NCBI GenBank assembly: GCA_000719105.1
Contig: JODX01000025.1
Location: 1 to 64,000, forward strand
DNA from: Streptomyces sclerotialus
GTDB lineage: Bacteria > Actinomycetota > Actinomycetes > Streptomycetales > Streptomycetaceae
DNA length: 64,000 bases
Direction of reading: 5' to 3'
Shown in pieces: positions 11,990-19,686 of this stretch. The notes under the pieces were generated by a model. The model saw only the letters and a program-made list of their open reading frames with translations, had not been told where the DNA came from and did not search any database. The position numbers were made by a program, and so were the translations under genes. Numbering within the stretch: the stretch's first letter is position 1; each line of letters opens with the position of its first letter.

Positions 11990-13615
11990 TCAGAGCTGAG
12001 CCAGGGCCCAGAAACCCACCGCGAAGCAGGCCAGGGCCAGGAGCAGGACCGGCACGGCCACTTCGGCGGGTGGCCCCGGACGGCGCCGCGCTGCCCGTTT
12101 CGGCTTGCGCCTGGAGTGGCGTGGGACGTTCGGGGAGCGCGCGGTGGACACGCCAGGAGCCGACACCTGCTGCTGGACCGTCGTGGTCGCTGCCAGTGGC
12201 TGGACTGGGCCCGTGTGCGGGGGAGCGGGGACAGGGAGCCGGCTCGACAGCACTGTCGGGGCAGGGGGAGCGGGGGGCGGCCCGTGCTGCTGGTGCCGGT
12301 GGCGGCCGTAAGTGAGGTGATCCCGCACCGGATCCGGATCCGGATCCTGCACCGGTGGCCGAAGCTGAGGCTGAGGCTGAGGCTGCGGTGGCGGCAGATG
12401 GAAGCTGCCCGTGTCCGACATCGTGGACGGCCGCGGGGGCTCGGGATTCCGTGCGGGACGTGGGGGTACGGCACCATGTCCCGAGCCGGTGGCGGGCGAG
12501 GGGGCGCTGCTCGGCATGGGCGGCGGTGTGGCGGGCGGCCGGGGCACGGAGAACGTGCCGGAAGCCGGCGGGGAGGTGTCCGTGCCGGTACTCGACGGAG
12601 GGGCTTGTGACGGCCTCTCGGCGCTGCCCGTTGCCTCGCCCGCGCCATGGCCCGTGCCTCCGCCCGCGGCCCGGCTCGCGCCGCCTGGCCTGCGGCTCGT
12701 GGTGGCGCCCGTGTCCAGGCCGGACGCCCTCTTGAGCGGTCCCGTCTCGGCGAACCCTTCGGGCAGCGGGGCCAGTTGGTCGAAGACCTCGACCAGCTCG
12801 TCGTCGTCGGCCTCCGGCTCGGGCAGGAGTTCCACGGCCGAGGCGAGCGCCTTGCGGGCCCCCGTGGCGGATCGGAAGCGGGCATCGGGGTCGGGCTGCA
12901 GCAGCGTGGCCACGACCTGCCACAGGGGCTCCGGGATGTTCACGGGCGGGCCGGGCGTGCCGTGGGCCGCGAAGTGCTCGATCAGCGCCTTGGTGTCGGG
13001 CTTGGCGCCTTCCAGGAGGTACAGGGCGACCAGGCCCACGGCGAACAGGTCGGCCGGGAAGTCGGGCTCCGCGCCCAGCATCTGCTCCGGAGCGAGATAG
13101 CCGGGCGTCCCCACCACGTAGTTGGTCTCGGTCAGCCGGGGCTCCCCCAGGCGCATCGCGATACCGAAGTCGGAGAGGCGCAGATGCGGCCGGGCCGTAC
13201 CGGTGGCCTCCAGCAGCACGTTGGCGGGCTTGATGTCCCGGTGCACGACGTCCTCCGCGTGGACCGCCGAGAGTCCGGAGAGGAGCTGGTCGAGCAGGGT
13301 GCACACGAAGGCGGGCGGCAGCGGGCCGTAGTCGTTGACCAGGTTGACCAGGGAACCTCCGGTGACCAGTTCCATGGTGAACAGGACCTGGTCGTCGTCG
13401 GCGGCCCAGCTGGTCGGTGCGAGCACATGGGGGTGATCGATCCGCAGGGCCTGCTCCCGTACGAAGCGCAGCAGGGAGTGCGCGTCGCGCTGCTGGAGGA
13501 CCTTGGCGGCCACGTAGCGACGCCGCCGGTGGTCCCAGGCGCGCCATACGGCGCCCACCCCTCCGTGCCCGATCGGGTCGACCAGTTCGTACCGGCCGGC
13601 GAAGACCTCACCCAT
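11990..13615 (-). CDS. Membrane-anchored Ser/Thr protein kinase
   Basis: 541 residues from the ATG at 13615, which begins MGEVFAGRYELVDPIGHGG directly before the glycine loop; an upstream in-frame ATG at 13675 would add 20 unrelated residues. It is a Hanks-type kinase: glycine loop 16-23, invariant Lys38 (VAAK), catalytic HRDIKPAN with Asp127, DFG at 149-151 and GTPGYLAPEQ in the activation segment. A long Pro/Gln/Ser-rich linker (about 300-515, including a QPQPQPQ run) leads to one C-terminal membrane span (about 520-541). There is no outside domain, so it probably senses from within. The substrate is unknown. Confidence 0.92.
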   Translation of the reverse strand: MGEVFAGRYELVDPIGHGGVGAVWRAWDHRRRRYVAAKVLQQRDAHSLLRFVREQALRIDHPHVLAPTSWAADDDQVLFTMELVTGGSLVNLVNDYGPLPPAFVCTLLDQLLSGLSAVHAEDVVHRDIKPANVLLEATGTARPHLRLSDFGIAMRLGEPRLTETNYVVGTPGYLAPEQMLGAEPDFPADLFAVGLVALYLLEGAKPDTKALIEHFAAHGTPGPPVNIPEPLWQVVATLLQPDPDARFRSATGARKALASAVELLPEPEADDDELVEVFDQLAPLPEGFAETGPLKRASGLDTGATTSRRPGGASRAAGGGTGHGAGEATGSAERPSQAPPSSTGTDTSPPASGTFSVPRPPATPPPMPSSAPSPATGSGHGAVPPRPARNPEPPRPSTMSDTGSFHLPPPQPQPQPQLRPPVQDPDPDPVRDHLTYGRHRHQQHGPPPAPPAPTVLSSRLPVPAPPHTGPVQPLAATTTVQQQVSAPGVSTARSPNVPRHSRRKPKRAARRRPGPPAEVAVPVLLLALACFAVGFWALAQL

Positions 13616-13913
13616 GGCTGTGCGTCGCTCCCCCTTCAGTCCCCCTTTGGCTGGTTGCCACTCGGCGAGCGCCACCGCTCCCCTCGGCCGGCTCGGCCAC
13701 GGCCGACCGGTGGTCCGGACGGCCGTCGAGTCCCGCTTGCGTTCTCCGTACGCTTCTCCTCCCCCGCACGCTCTTCCGTTGCCCTGCGCGGGGTCCGGTG
13801 ACCGGGTTCCCAGCTTTCTTGTTCTGTTGTCCTCCGTCGCTGGGCCTGCCTGCGCCCGCCGTGTCCCACTCCCCAGCTGCCGGAGCCGTTATGCCGTGGA
13901 CGCCCGGTCGCTT

Positions 13914-13945
13914 TCCCGGTCGCCGAACCCCCTCGGCGACCGGGA
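13914..13945 (-). terminator. Terminator of the HTH regulator gene
   Basis: Perfect 13-bp stem (13914-13926 with 13933-13945), 6-nt loop, just past the stop at 13952 on the minus strand. The rest of the 13616-13951 gap shows no gene. Confidence 0.75.
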
Positions 13946-13951
13946 GCCGGC

Positions 13952-14500
13952 TCAGCTCTGGTGGGCCTGGTAGTGCGCCACGGCGTCGGAGGTACGGCCC
14001 GCGCCGTACACCCGGAGGAACTCTGCCAGTTCCGGGTGGGTCGGGGCGAGGGTGTCCGCCGCTTCGATGATGTCCCCCGCGGCCGCGACCGAGCGCAGCA
14101 GCGACTGGATCTCGCGGACCACGCGCTTGACGGTGGGTGCCCCGGAACTCGTCGTCGACTGCGTTGTGTTGCTCAGGACCGAGCCCCCCTGTGACTTCTT
14201 GATCTCGTCCATGCGCTGGGTCGCCTCCGCGGCGCTCACACTGCCGTCCGCGACCTGACTCGCGAGATCCTGCAGCAGCTGCACCCGCTGGACCACCGCA
14301 GGGTTCCCGATCTTCGCGCGCTGACCGCTCATCAGCTGCGACAGCATCGGCGCGGAGAGACCCAGTACCCCTGCCAGACGTGCCTGGTTGAGACCCAGGT
14401 CGTCGATGAGCCTACGGAAGAGCGCCCCCAACGGCTCCCCGTACCAGTTCCGCTGCAGCTCCCGGGCTCTTGCGGTTGCTTCCTGCTGTGCGGCGTCCAT
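13952..14500 (-). CDS. Helix-turn-helix DNA-binding protein (XRE-like)
   Basis: 182 residues from the ATG at 14500, chosen because GGGGAG lies five bases upstream; in-frame codons further up would run through the palindrome at 14529. A helix-turn-helix lies at about residues 30-60 (LIDDLGLNQARLAGVLGLSA, then PMLSQLMSGQRAKIG). Next is a helical segment rich in Gln and Glu, a Ser/Thr/Gly linker (about 108-124), and a C-terminal helical domain ending in HPELAEFLRVYGAGRTSDAVAHYQ. I recall similar proteins in many Streptomyces, with no known role. The 24-bp palindrome upstream suggests self-regulation. Confidence 0.85.
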   Translation of the reverse strand: MDAAQQEATARARELQRNWYGEPLGALFRRLIDDLGLNQARLAGVLGLSAPMLSQLMSGQRAKIGNPAVVQRVQLLQDLASQVADGSVSAAEATQRMDEIKKSQGGSVLSNTTQSTTSSGAPTVKRVVREIQSLLRSVAAAGDIIEAADTLAPTHPELAEFLRVYGAGRTSDAVAHYQAHQS

Positions 14501-14528
14501 TGCGTCTCCCCATCGCTTCCCCAAAAAC

Positions 14529-14552
14529 CGTGGTTCGCTGTAGCGAACCACG
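14529..14552 (-). promoter_or_regulatory. 24-bp operator-like palindrome before the HTH gene
   Basis: Perfect 11-bp arms CGTGGTTCGCT and AGCGAACCACG with a 2-nt centre (GT), lying 29-52 bp before the start codon of the leftward HTH gene. Size, symmetry and position fit a dimer-binding site overlapping the promoter, most simply for the HTH protein itself. Confidence 0.65.
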
Positions 14553-14682
14553 ACGTGCATCTTACGGAGAGTGGTTGTTCACGGGGACCCCCAATCTTTT
14601 TGCGGAATCCCGGGGGTGAACCGGTACTCTGGTCTGCGGCGCCCTCCGGTCGTGAAGTTCTCCGGGTGGACGCTTCTCTTGA

Positions 14683-14755
14683 GGGGCCTTAGCTCAGTTG
14701 GTAGAGCGCTGTCTTTGCATGGCAGATGTCAGGGGTTCGACTCCCCTAGGCTCCA
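14683..14755 (+). tRNA. tRNA-Ala (TGC anticodon)
   Basis: 73-nt cloverleaf. The acceptor GGGGCCT (14683-14689) pairs with AGGCTCC (14748-14754, one G-U). Anticodon stem CTGTC/GGCAG encloses loop TTTGCAT with anticodon TGC at 14716-14718. The T arm is AGGGG-TTCGACT-CCCCT. The 3' CCA is not encoded. Confidence 0.97.
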
Positions 14756-14763
14756 CACACCGC

Positions 14764-14799
14764 AACCGGCCCGGTCGCTCCTCGGCGACCGGGCCGGTT
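14764..14799 (+). terminator. tRNA-Ala terminator
   Basis: Perfect 15-bp stem (14764-14778 with 14785-14799), 6-nt loop, followed by CTTTTC. Confidence 0.9.
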
Positions 14800-15037
14800 C
14801 TTTTCGTGCGGGTGGCGCGATGGAAGGGTCTTCGGGGCTCTGGGCCGCGGAGCGGCTGGCGTCATCGCGATCGTGATGCGTGCCGGGGCCGCGAGATCGG
14901 GCGGTATGCGGTGGAAGAAGGGGGAACGCGTCTTTCGTTATACGCATCTGCGAAAACCGTGGATCCGGCCATGGCAGGGGAGCGAGCGGTGCAGGCAGGA
15001 TACTTTCTGTGACAGAGCCTGTGCGCTCCGTCGCGGT

Positions 15038-15061
15038 GCGCTGTTTCACGTGAAACAGCGC
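15038..15061. other. parS site (ParB-binding centromere sequence)
   Basis: Contains the parS consensus TGTTTCACGTGAAACA (15042-15057) within a perfect 24-bp palindrome. ParB binds such sites around oriC to organise and segregate Streptomyces chromosomes during sporulation. It lies between genes, after tRNA-Ala. Confidence 0.93.
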
Positions 15062-15103
15062 GGTGGGGCAGAGGCATCCCGAGTCCTCTGCCCCACCGCG
15101 CTG
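15056..15103. terminator. Long hairpin between parS and the DUF5324 gene
   Basis: 19-bp perfect stem (15056-15074 with 15085-15103), 10-nt loop, ending 25 bp from the stop of the leftward DUF5324 gene. A likely terminator for that gene. Its first bases overlap the right end of parS. Confidence 0.75.
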
Positions 15104-15128
15104 TTGAGCGGGGTCGATACCGCGCGAA

Positions 15129-15830
15129 TCAGGGGCGGTCGTCCCGCTTCGCCGATTCCTCCTCGGCCTGCTTGGCCTGGACCTCGGGATCGAGGACGGC
15201 CTGGCCGCTGCCGTCCACGGAGGTGAGACGGCCGGTGTCGGGCACCTCGGTCGCGGCGGGGGGCTCGACCAGCCAGTCGGGGTTGGCCTGCTTGGCCCAC
15301 CACTTCCAGGCGACGATGGCGCCGCCCGCCAGGAGGCTCAGGACGGCCATTCCCTTGACGAGACGTGCGGCCCTGGCTCGCCGCTCGTGCCGGCGGACCA
15401 GTCGCTGGATCTCCTTGGGTGACACCTGCCCCCGCAGCGCGGCCAGCGCCGCGGCCCCGCGGGACGCGGCCTCCTCCCGGACGGGCCCGGCCGCGGCCAT
15501 GGCGCGTTCCATGCGAGGAGCGGTGAAGTCCGCGGCCTGGCGGGCCGCCTTACGCGTGCGGACAGCGGCCTCGTGTGCCGCTGCGTCCACCTTCGGCGGC
15601 ACATGGGTGCGGGCCTGCTCCAGGCGTGGGGCCACAAGGGCGTCGTACTGGAGCCGTGCCTGGTCCGCGGCCTGCGACACCTTCGGTGCGAGCCGCACAC
15701 GTGCCTCGTGCGTGTAGTGAGCGGCCCTGTCCTTGGCCGTGTCGGCGTAGGGCGCCACCACTTCCGCGGCGTGCCGCACGCTGTCCTTCGCCGACTCGGC
15801 CGCTGCGCGCACGCTGTCTTTGCGTGTCAC
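15129..15830 (-). CDS. DUF5324 family protein
   Basis: 233 residues from a GTG at 15830 after GAGGAGGAGG, a strong ribosome site. The N-terminal two thirds are Ala, Arg, Lys and Glu rich and helical, with apolipoprotein-like amphipathic repeats (AAESAKDSVRHAAEVVAPYA and similar). One membrane segment follows near residues 160-178 (GMAVLSLLAGGAIVAWKWW), then a short Pro/Glu-rich tail ending in Asp-Asp-Arg-Pro. Streptomyces-specific; placement near crgA resembles cwsA in mycobacteria, but I see no sequence proof of that link. Function unknown. Confidence 0.85.
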   Translation of the reverse strand: MTRKDSVRAAAESAKDSVRHAAEVVAPYADTAKDRAAHYTHEARVRLAPKVSQAADQARLQYDALVAPRLEQARTHVPPKVDAAAHEAAVRTRKAARQAADFTAPRMERAMAAAGPVREEAASRGAAALAALRGQVSPKEIQRLVRRHERRARAARLVKGMAVLSLLAGGAIVAWKWWAKQANPDWLVEPPAATEVPDTGRLTSVDGSGQAVLDPEVQAKQAEEESAKRDDRP

Positions 15831-16358
15831 GGGATCCTCCTCCTCGGTGGCGTACGGTATTTCGACTTTCCACCCTTTTACGGATCATGCCTGCCCAAGG
15901 GCTTCCGGGCATGTGAGGGCGGGCATCCGGGTGGGGAGTCCGGCTGGGCGTCCGGGCCCCGGTCGACGTTCCCCGGTGGACCGACGCGGTTCTGGGTGCT
16001 GTCGAGGGGGTGCCGGGCAGGTCGACCGCGGGAGACGATCACGTGCGATAGCCGATGAATACGGGGCAACGGGCGCTTGTCGACGACAATGCCACGGATC
16101 GACGTGACGCGCTGCTGTCCTGCGTGACTCGACCGGTTTTCTCGGAGAAGGCCGGAGACTCGCGGGGACGACCGGCTCCCCGGGGCGCCACCGGAAGTGG
16201 CTCCTGCGGCACTCCGTACGCCCTTCAGAGGTGCGGTGGGACGTCGTCGCGGCCGTGAGCGCGAGACATGCGTGTTCGCCTGGATGTGGTGGCCGGGCGA
16301 CGCACGGCGCCGTCCGTGCGAGGATCGGGGGGTCACAGAGGACAACGGAAGGCAGATC
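15831..16358. other. Divergent intergenic region (528 bp)
   Basis: Lies between the divergent DUF5324 and cyclophilin genes and should carry both promoters. Several frames are open, as usual at this GC content, but none has a ribosome site or family character. I see no strong repeat or palindrome. Confidence 0.4.
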
Positions 16359-16892
16359 GTGGCTGAGCAGCTTTACGCCACCCTGAAGACCAACCAGGGC
16401 GACATCGAGGTACGGCTCCTGCCGGACCAGGCGCCCAAGACGGTCCGTAACTTCGTCGAGCTCGCCCAGGGCGAGCGTGAGTGGGTCAATCCGGCCACCG
16501 GCCAGAAGTCCACGGACAAGCTCTACGACGGCACGGTCTTCCACCGGGTGATCAGCGGATTCATGATCCAGGGCGGTGACCCGCTGGGCAACGGCACGGG
16601 TGGCCCCGGCTACCAGTTCGAGGACGAGTTCCACCCGGAGCTCGCCTTCGACAAGCCCTACCTGCTGGCCATGGCGAACGCCGGCCCGGGCACCAACGGC
16701 TCGCAGTTCTTCATCACGGTCTCCGCGACGACCTGGCTGAACCGCAAGCACACCATCTTCGGTGAGGTCACGGACGCGGCCAGCCAGAAGGTCGTGGACA
16801 GCATCGCCACCACCCAGACCAACCCGCGCACCGACCGGCCGGTCAACGACGTGGTCATCGAGTCGGTCGTCGTGGAGACCCGCGAGGGCTGA
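16359..16892 (+). CDS. ppiA: Peptidyl-prolyl cis-trans isomerase (cyclophilin)
   Basis: Cyclophilin-type isomerase that speeds proline isomerisation in protein folding; no signal peptide, so cytosolic. 177 residues from a GTG at 16359 after GGAAGG (16347-16352). Family landmarks: YDGTVFHRVISGFMIQGGDP (catalytic Arg and Phe), LAMANAGPGTNGSQFFI, and the tryptophan-containing WLNRKHTIFGEV loop. The upstream open frame lacks cyclophilin character. It is the first gene of the rightward ppiA-rhomboid pair, with a terminator-like hairpin between them. Confidence 0.95.
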   Translation: MAEQLYATLKTNQGDIEVRLLPDQAPKTVRNFVELAQGEREWVNPATGQKSTDKLYDGTVFHRVISGFMIQGGDPLGNGTGGPGYQFEDEFHPELAFDKPYLLAMANAGPGTNGSQFFITVSATTWLNRKHTIFGEVTDAASQKVVDSIATTQTNPRTDRPVNDVVIESVVVETREG

Positions 16893-16987
16893 GTCCGGCA
16901 GGGCCGGGTCCGTCAGGGCCGAGCCCCCGGAGAGCCGGGTTCACAGGGCCGTGCCCCGAGGGAGCGCAGTGCCCGAAGGGAACCATT

Positions 16988-17019
16988 CGCCCCGCTCAAC
17001 CGTAAGGATGAGCGGGGCG
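16988..17019 (+). terminator. Hairpin after ppiA
   Basis: Perfect 11-bp stem (16988-16998 with 17009-17019) with a 10-nt loop, 95 bp past the ppiA stop. Confidence 0.65.
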
Positions 17020-17085
17020 CGGCGCTGCGCGGGCGGACTCCGTGCCGCCCCGCCATGTGCCGACGCAGGAGGATGAGGGGACCCC

Positions 17086-18027
17086 ATGGACCAGGCGCCA
17101 GGCAGCCCACAGGGCCCGCAGGGGCCCCAGGACCCAGGACCGCAGGACCCGGGACCGCAGGGCGCCCACAACCTGCCCGGCTGCTACCGGCACCCGGACC
17201 GTGAGACCGGTGTGCGCTGCACCCGGTGCGAGCGGCCCATCTGCCCCGACTGCATGGTCAGCGCCTCGGTGGGCTTCCAGTGTCCCGAGTGTGTCCGTGG
17301 GGGATCCGGCACCGGCCATGCGCCGTCCGCCTCCGCGCCGCGTACGCTCGCCGGCGGCACCGTCACCGCCGACCCCCGCCTGGTGACCAAGATCCTCCTG
17401 GGGATCAACCTGCTGGTCTTCCTGGTCCAGATGTCGCTGGGGGACGAGTTCACCGACCGGTTCGACCTCCTCGGCCGTGCCTACGTGCCGTGGCTGGACT
17501 CGGGCTCGTTGCAGGGCGTCGCGGAGGGGCAGTGGTACCGGCTGCTGACGGCGATGTTCCTGCACGGCAGCTATATCCACATCATGTTCAACATGCTGAG
17601 CCTGTGGTGGATCGGCGGTCCCCTGGAGGCGGCGCTCGGCCGTGCCCGCTACCTCGCCCTCTACCTGGTCTCGGGCCTCGCGGGAAGCGCGCTCACGTAT
17701 CTGCTCGCCGAACCCAATCAGCCGTCGCTGGGCGCCTCCGGCGCGATCTTCGGGATGTTCGGTGCCACCGCCGTTCTGCTGCGGCGGCTGAAGTACGACA
17801 TGCGCCCGGTCGTCATCCTGCTGGTGATCAACCTGATCATCACGTTCGGGTGGGGCAACATCGCCTGGGAGGCCCACATCGGCGGTCTCGTCGGCGGTGT
17901 CCTCATCGGCTACGCGATGGTCCACGCCCCCCGCGAGCGGCGGGCGTTGGTCCAGTACGGAGTCTGTGCGCTGGTCCTGGTCGTCGTGGTGGTCATGACG
18001 ATTGTCAGGACGGCTCAGCTCGTCTGA
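17086..18027 (+). CDS. Rhomboid family intramembrane serine protease with zinc-binding N-terminus
   Basis: 313 residues from the ATG at 17086 after GAGGGGA. After a Pro/Gln/Gly-rich lead (1-29), residues 33-69 carry a B-box-like zinc finger (Cys33, His36, and the Cys pairs CTRC, CPDC, CPEC). The rhomboid domain (about 100-310) has six or seven membrane spans. The catalytic serine is S218 in GASGAIFG, with its histidine at H264 (WEAHIGG). The HGSYIHIMFNM motif of loop 1 is intact, so the protease looks active. Substrates are unknown. The zinc-finger fusion is usual in actinobacteria. Confidence 0.93.
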   Translation: MDQAPGSPQGPQGPQDPGPQDPGPQGAHNLPGCYRHPDRETGVRCTRCERPICPDCMVSASVGFQCPECVRGGSGTGHAPSASAPRTLAGGTVTADPRLVTKILLGINLLVFLVQMSLGDEFTDRFDLLGRAYVPWLDSGSLQGVAEGQWYRLLTAMFLHGSYIHIMFNMLSLWWIGGPLEAALGRARYLALYLVSGLAGSALTYLLAEPNQPSLGASGAIFGMFGATAVLLRRLKYDMRPVVILLVINLIITFGWGNIAWEAHIGGLVGGVLIGYAMVHAPRERRALVQYGVCALVLVVVVVMTIVRTAQLV

Positions 18028-18341
18028 GGAAAACGCCTGGCGGTACCGGCCGCCGCCGTTGTCCACAGATGGTGGTGGATCTTGTGCATACGGTACGGCA
18101 ACAGGTGTGCCCCCTGTCGCTCACCCGTGTTTCCGCAGGTGAGGCAGGGGGCGAACGTTTTTGCGATTGACGGTAGGTCTGTCGTACCGGCGTCAATGCC
18201 GGGACGGTTATCCACAGATCGTCGTTTCTTTTCCCCATGTGGAAAACGCCTGTGGATAACTCTGCGAGGGGCCGTGGGCAGAGCTCGCGGACGGATGGCG
18301 GACAGGCCCGGCAAGGGCCTGTGTTCACCAGGAGGCGGCCG
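18028..18341. promoter_or_regulatory. Intergenic cluster of DnaA-box-like sequences (rhomboid-crgA gap)
   Basis: 314 bp between convergent genes. It holds TTGTCCACA (18059-18067, +), TTATCCACA (18208-18216, +), TTTTCCACA (18238-18246, -) and TTATCCACA (18251-18259, -). TTATCCACA is a perfect classical DnaA box. The 12-mer GGAAAACGCCTG occurs twice (18028-18039 and 18241-18252). A hairpin formed by CTCACC/GGTGAG and CCCCCTG/CAGGGGG spans 18110-18151 and may end rhomboid transcription. Clusters of DnaA boxes outside oriC are known in S. coelicolor; whether this is one of them I cannot tell. Confidence 0.65.
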
Positions 18342-18596
18342 TCACTTCCACTGTGTGGAGACGCCGAATCCGGCCGCGATGAAGCCGAAGCCGACCACGA
18401 TGTTCCAGTTGCCGAGCGAGTCGATGGGCATCGAGCCGTCGGTCACGTAGAAGACGACGATCCAGGCCAGGCCGATGAGGAACAGCGCCAGCATGACCGG
18501 GGCGACCCAGCTGCGGCTGCTCAGCTTGATGTTCGCCGCCTGCTTCGTCGGCGGCGGCGTGTAGTCGGCCTTCTTGCGGATACGTGACTTCGGCAC
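18342..18596 (-). CDS. crgA: Cell division protein CrgA
   Basis: 84 residues, the exact Streptomyces CrgA length, from a GTG at 18596 with GGAGAG six bases upstream. It has a basic cytoplasmic start ([15 protein letters not shown]) and two membrane segments, about 32-52 ([20 protein letters not shown]) and 62-80 ([16 protein letters not shown]). CrgA interacts with FtsZ and division proteins and holds back septation in aerial hyphae. Further in-frame codons upstream lack family similarity. It diverges from the DUF881 gene. Confidence 0.96.
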   Translation of the reverse strand: MPKSRIRKKADYTPPPTKQAANIKLSSRSWVAPVMLALFLIGLAWIVVFYVTDGSMPIDSLGNWNIVVGFGFIAAGFGVSTQWK

Positions 18597-18737
18597 GAGG
18601 GTCTCTCCTGTCGATGCGCTGCGTGGCCGCGCAGGGAACTGGGGCGGGTGCCGGGGCAGAGTCACGGGGACACTGATCGTTCCCCCTGGCGTCCGTTAGC
18701 GTAGTGCTTCCGCGGCGCCGAAGGAGATAAGGGTACG

Positions 18738-19652
18738 TTGAGCAATTCCGCCGACACACCCGGGGCGGGGTCGGGCGACTCGTCCGACGGGCGTTCCGTG
18801 CCCCTCCCGGAGCTGGCTTCCGCAGCCTTCCCGGCCTCCACCCAGGACGCCGAGACCCGGAACACCGAGACGCAGGGCTCCGGTTCCGTCGGGGCGGGCC
18901 GGGCACCGAGCCCGACGGCCGGGCGCCGTTTCCCGCCCGTCCGCATCCTCACCGTCGCCGTTTTCGCCCTGGCGGGCCTCATCTTCTTCACCAGCTTCCA
19001 CACGGCCAAGGGCACCGACATCCGCACCGACGCCTCCCTGCTGAAGCTCTCCGACCTCATCCACGAGCGCAGCCAGGAGAACGCCCGGCTCGACGAGTCC
19101 AACGCGGTTCTCCGTGACGACGTCGAGGCCCTCGCCGAACGGGACAACGGCGGCACGAAGGCCGACGACGAGCGCCTCGACGGCCTGGAGAAGGAGGCGG
19201 GCACCCAGAAGCTCAAGGGCGAGGCGATCACGGTCACGCTGAACGACGCACCGCCGGACGCCACCGCCAAGCTCCCCGGCTACCCCGAGCCGCAGCCCGA
19301 CTACCTGGTCATCCACCAGCAGGACCTGCAGGCCGTGGTGAACGCCCTGTGGGAGGGCGGAGCCGAGGGCATCAAGGTCATGGACCAGCGGCTGATCTCC
19401 ACCAGCGCTGTGCGCTGCGTCGGCAACACGCTGATCCTCCAGGGCCGCGTCTACTCGCCGCCGTACACGATCCAGGCCGTCGGCGACCCGGAGAAGCTGC
19501 AGAATGCGCTGGCCGCCTCGCCCGCGATCCAGAACTACATGGTGTACGTCAACGTCTACGGTCTCGGCTGGAAAGTCACCGAGGACGGCCGGGTGACTCT
19601 CCCCGGCTACTCGGGCACAGTGGACCTGCACCACGCGAAACCCGTCGAGTAG
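18738..19652 (+). CDS. DUF881 membrane protein
   Basis: 304 residues from a rare TTG start at 18738, with AAGGAG at 18721-18726. A Ser/Pro-rich cytoplasmic lead (1-70), one membrane segment (about 74-92, ILTVAVFALAGLIFFTSF), then a coiled-coil-like Glu/Arg/Lys stretch (about 105-165) and the extracellular DUF881 domain (about 168-300, with the DLQAVVNALWEGGAEGIKVM and AVRCVGNTL motifs). DUF881 proteins sit in actinobacterial and firmicute division clusters; their role is unclear. A possible -10 (TAGCGT) is at 18698-18703. The sortase gene follows after 34 bp. Confidence 0.9.
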   Translation: MSNSADTPGAGSGDSSDGRSVPLPELASAAFPASTQDAETRNTETQGSGSVGAGRAPSPTAGRRFPPVRILTVAVFALAGLIFFTSFHTAKGTDIRTDASLLKLSDLIHERSQENARLDESNAVLRDDVEALAERDNGGTKADDERLDGLEKEAGTQKLKGEAITVTLNDAPPDATAKLPGYPEPQPDYLVIHQQDLQAVVNALWEGGAEGIKVMDQRLISTSAVRCVGNTLILQGRVYSPPYTIQAVGDPEKLQNALAASPAIQNYMVYVNVYGLGWKVTEDGRVTLPGYSGTVDLHHAKPVE

Positions 19653-19686
19653 GGCGGGCAGATCTCGGTCCTTCCAGGAGCTGCCG

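Noticed and set aside
14571..15226. Plus-strand frames across tRNA-Ala and parS
   Set aside because: They overlap a tRNA, a terminator and a palindrome, and show no protein-like composition or ribosome site.
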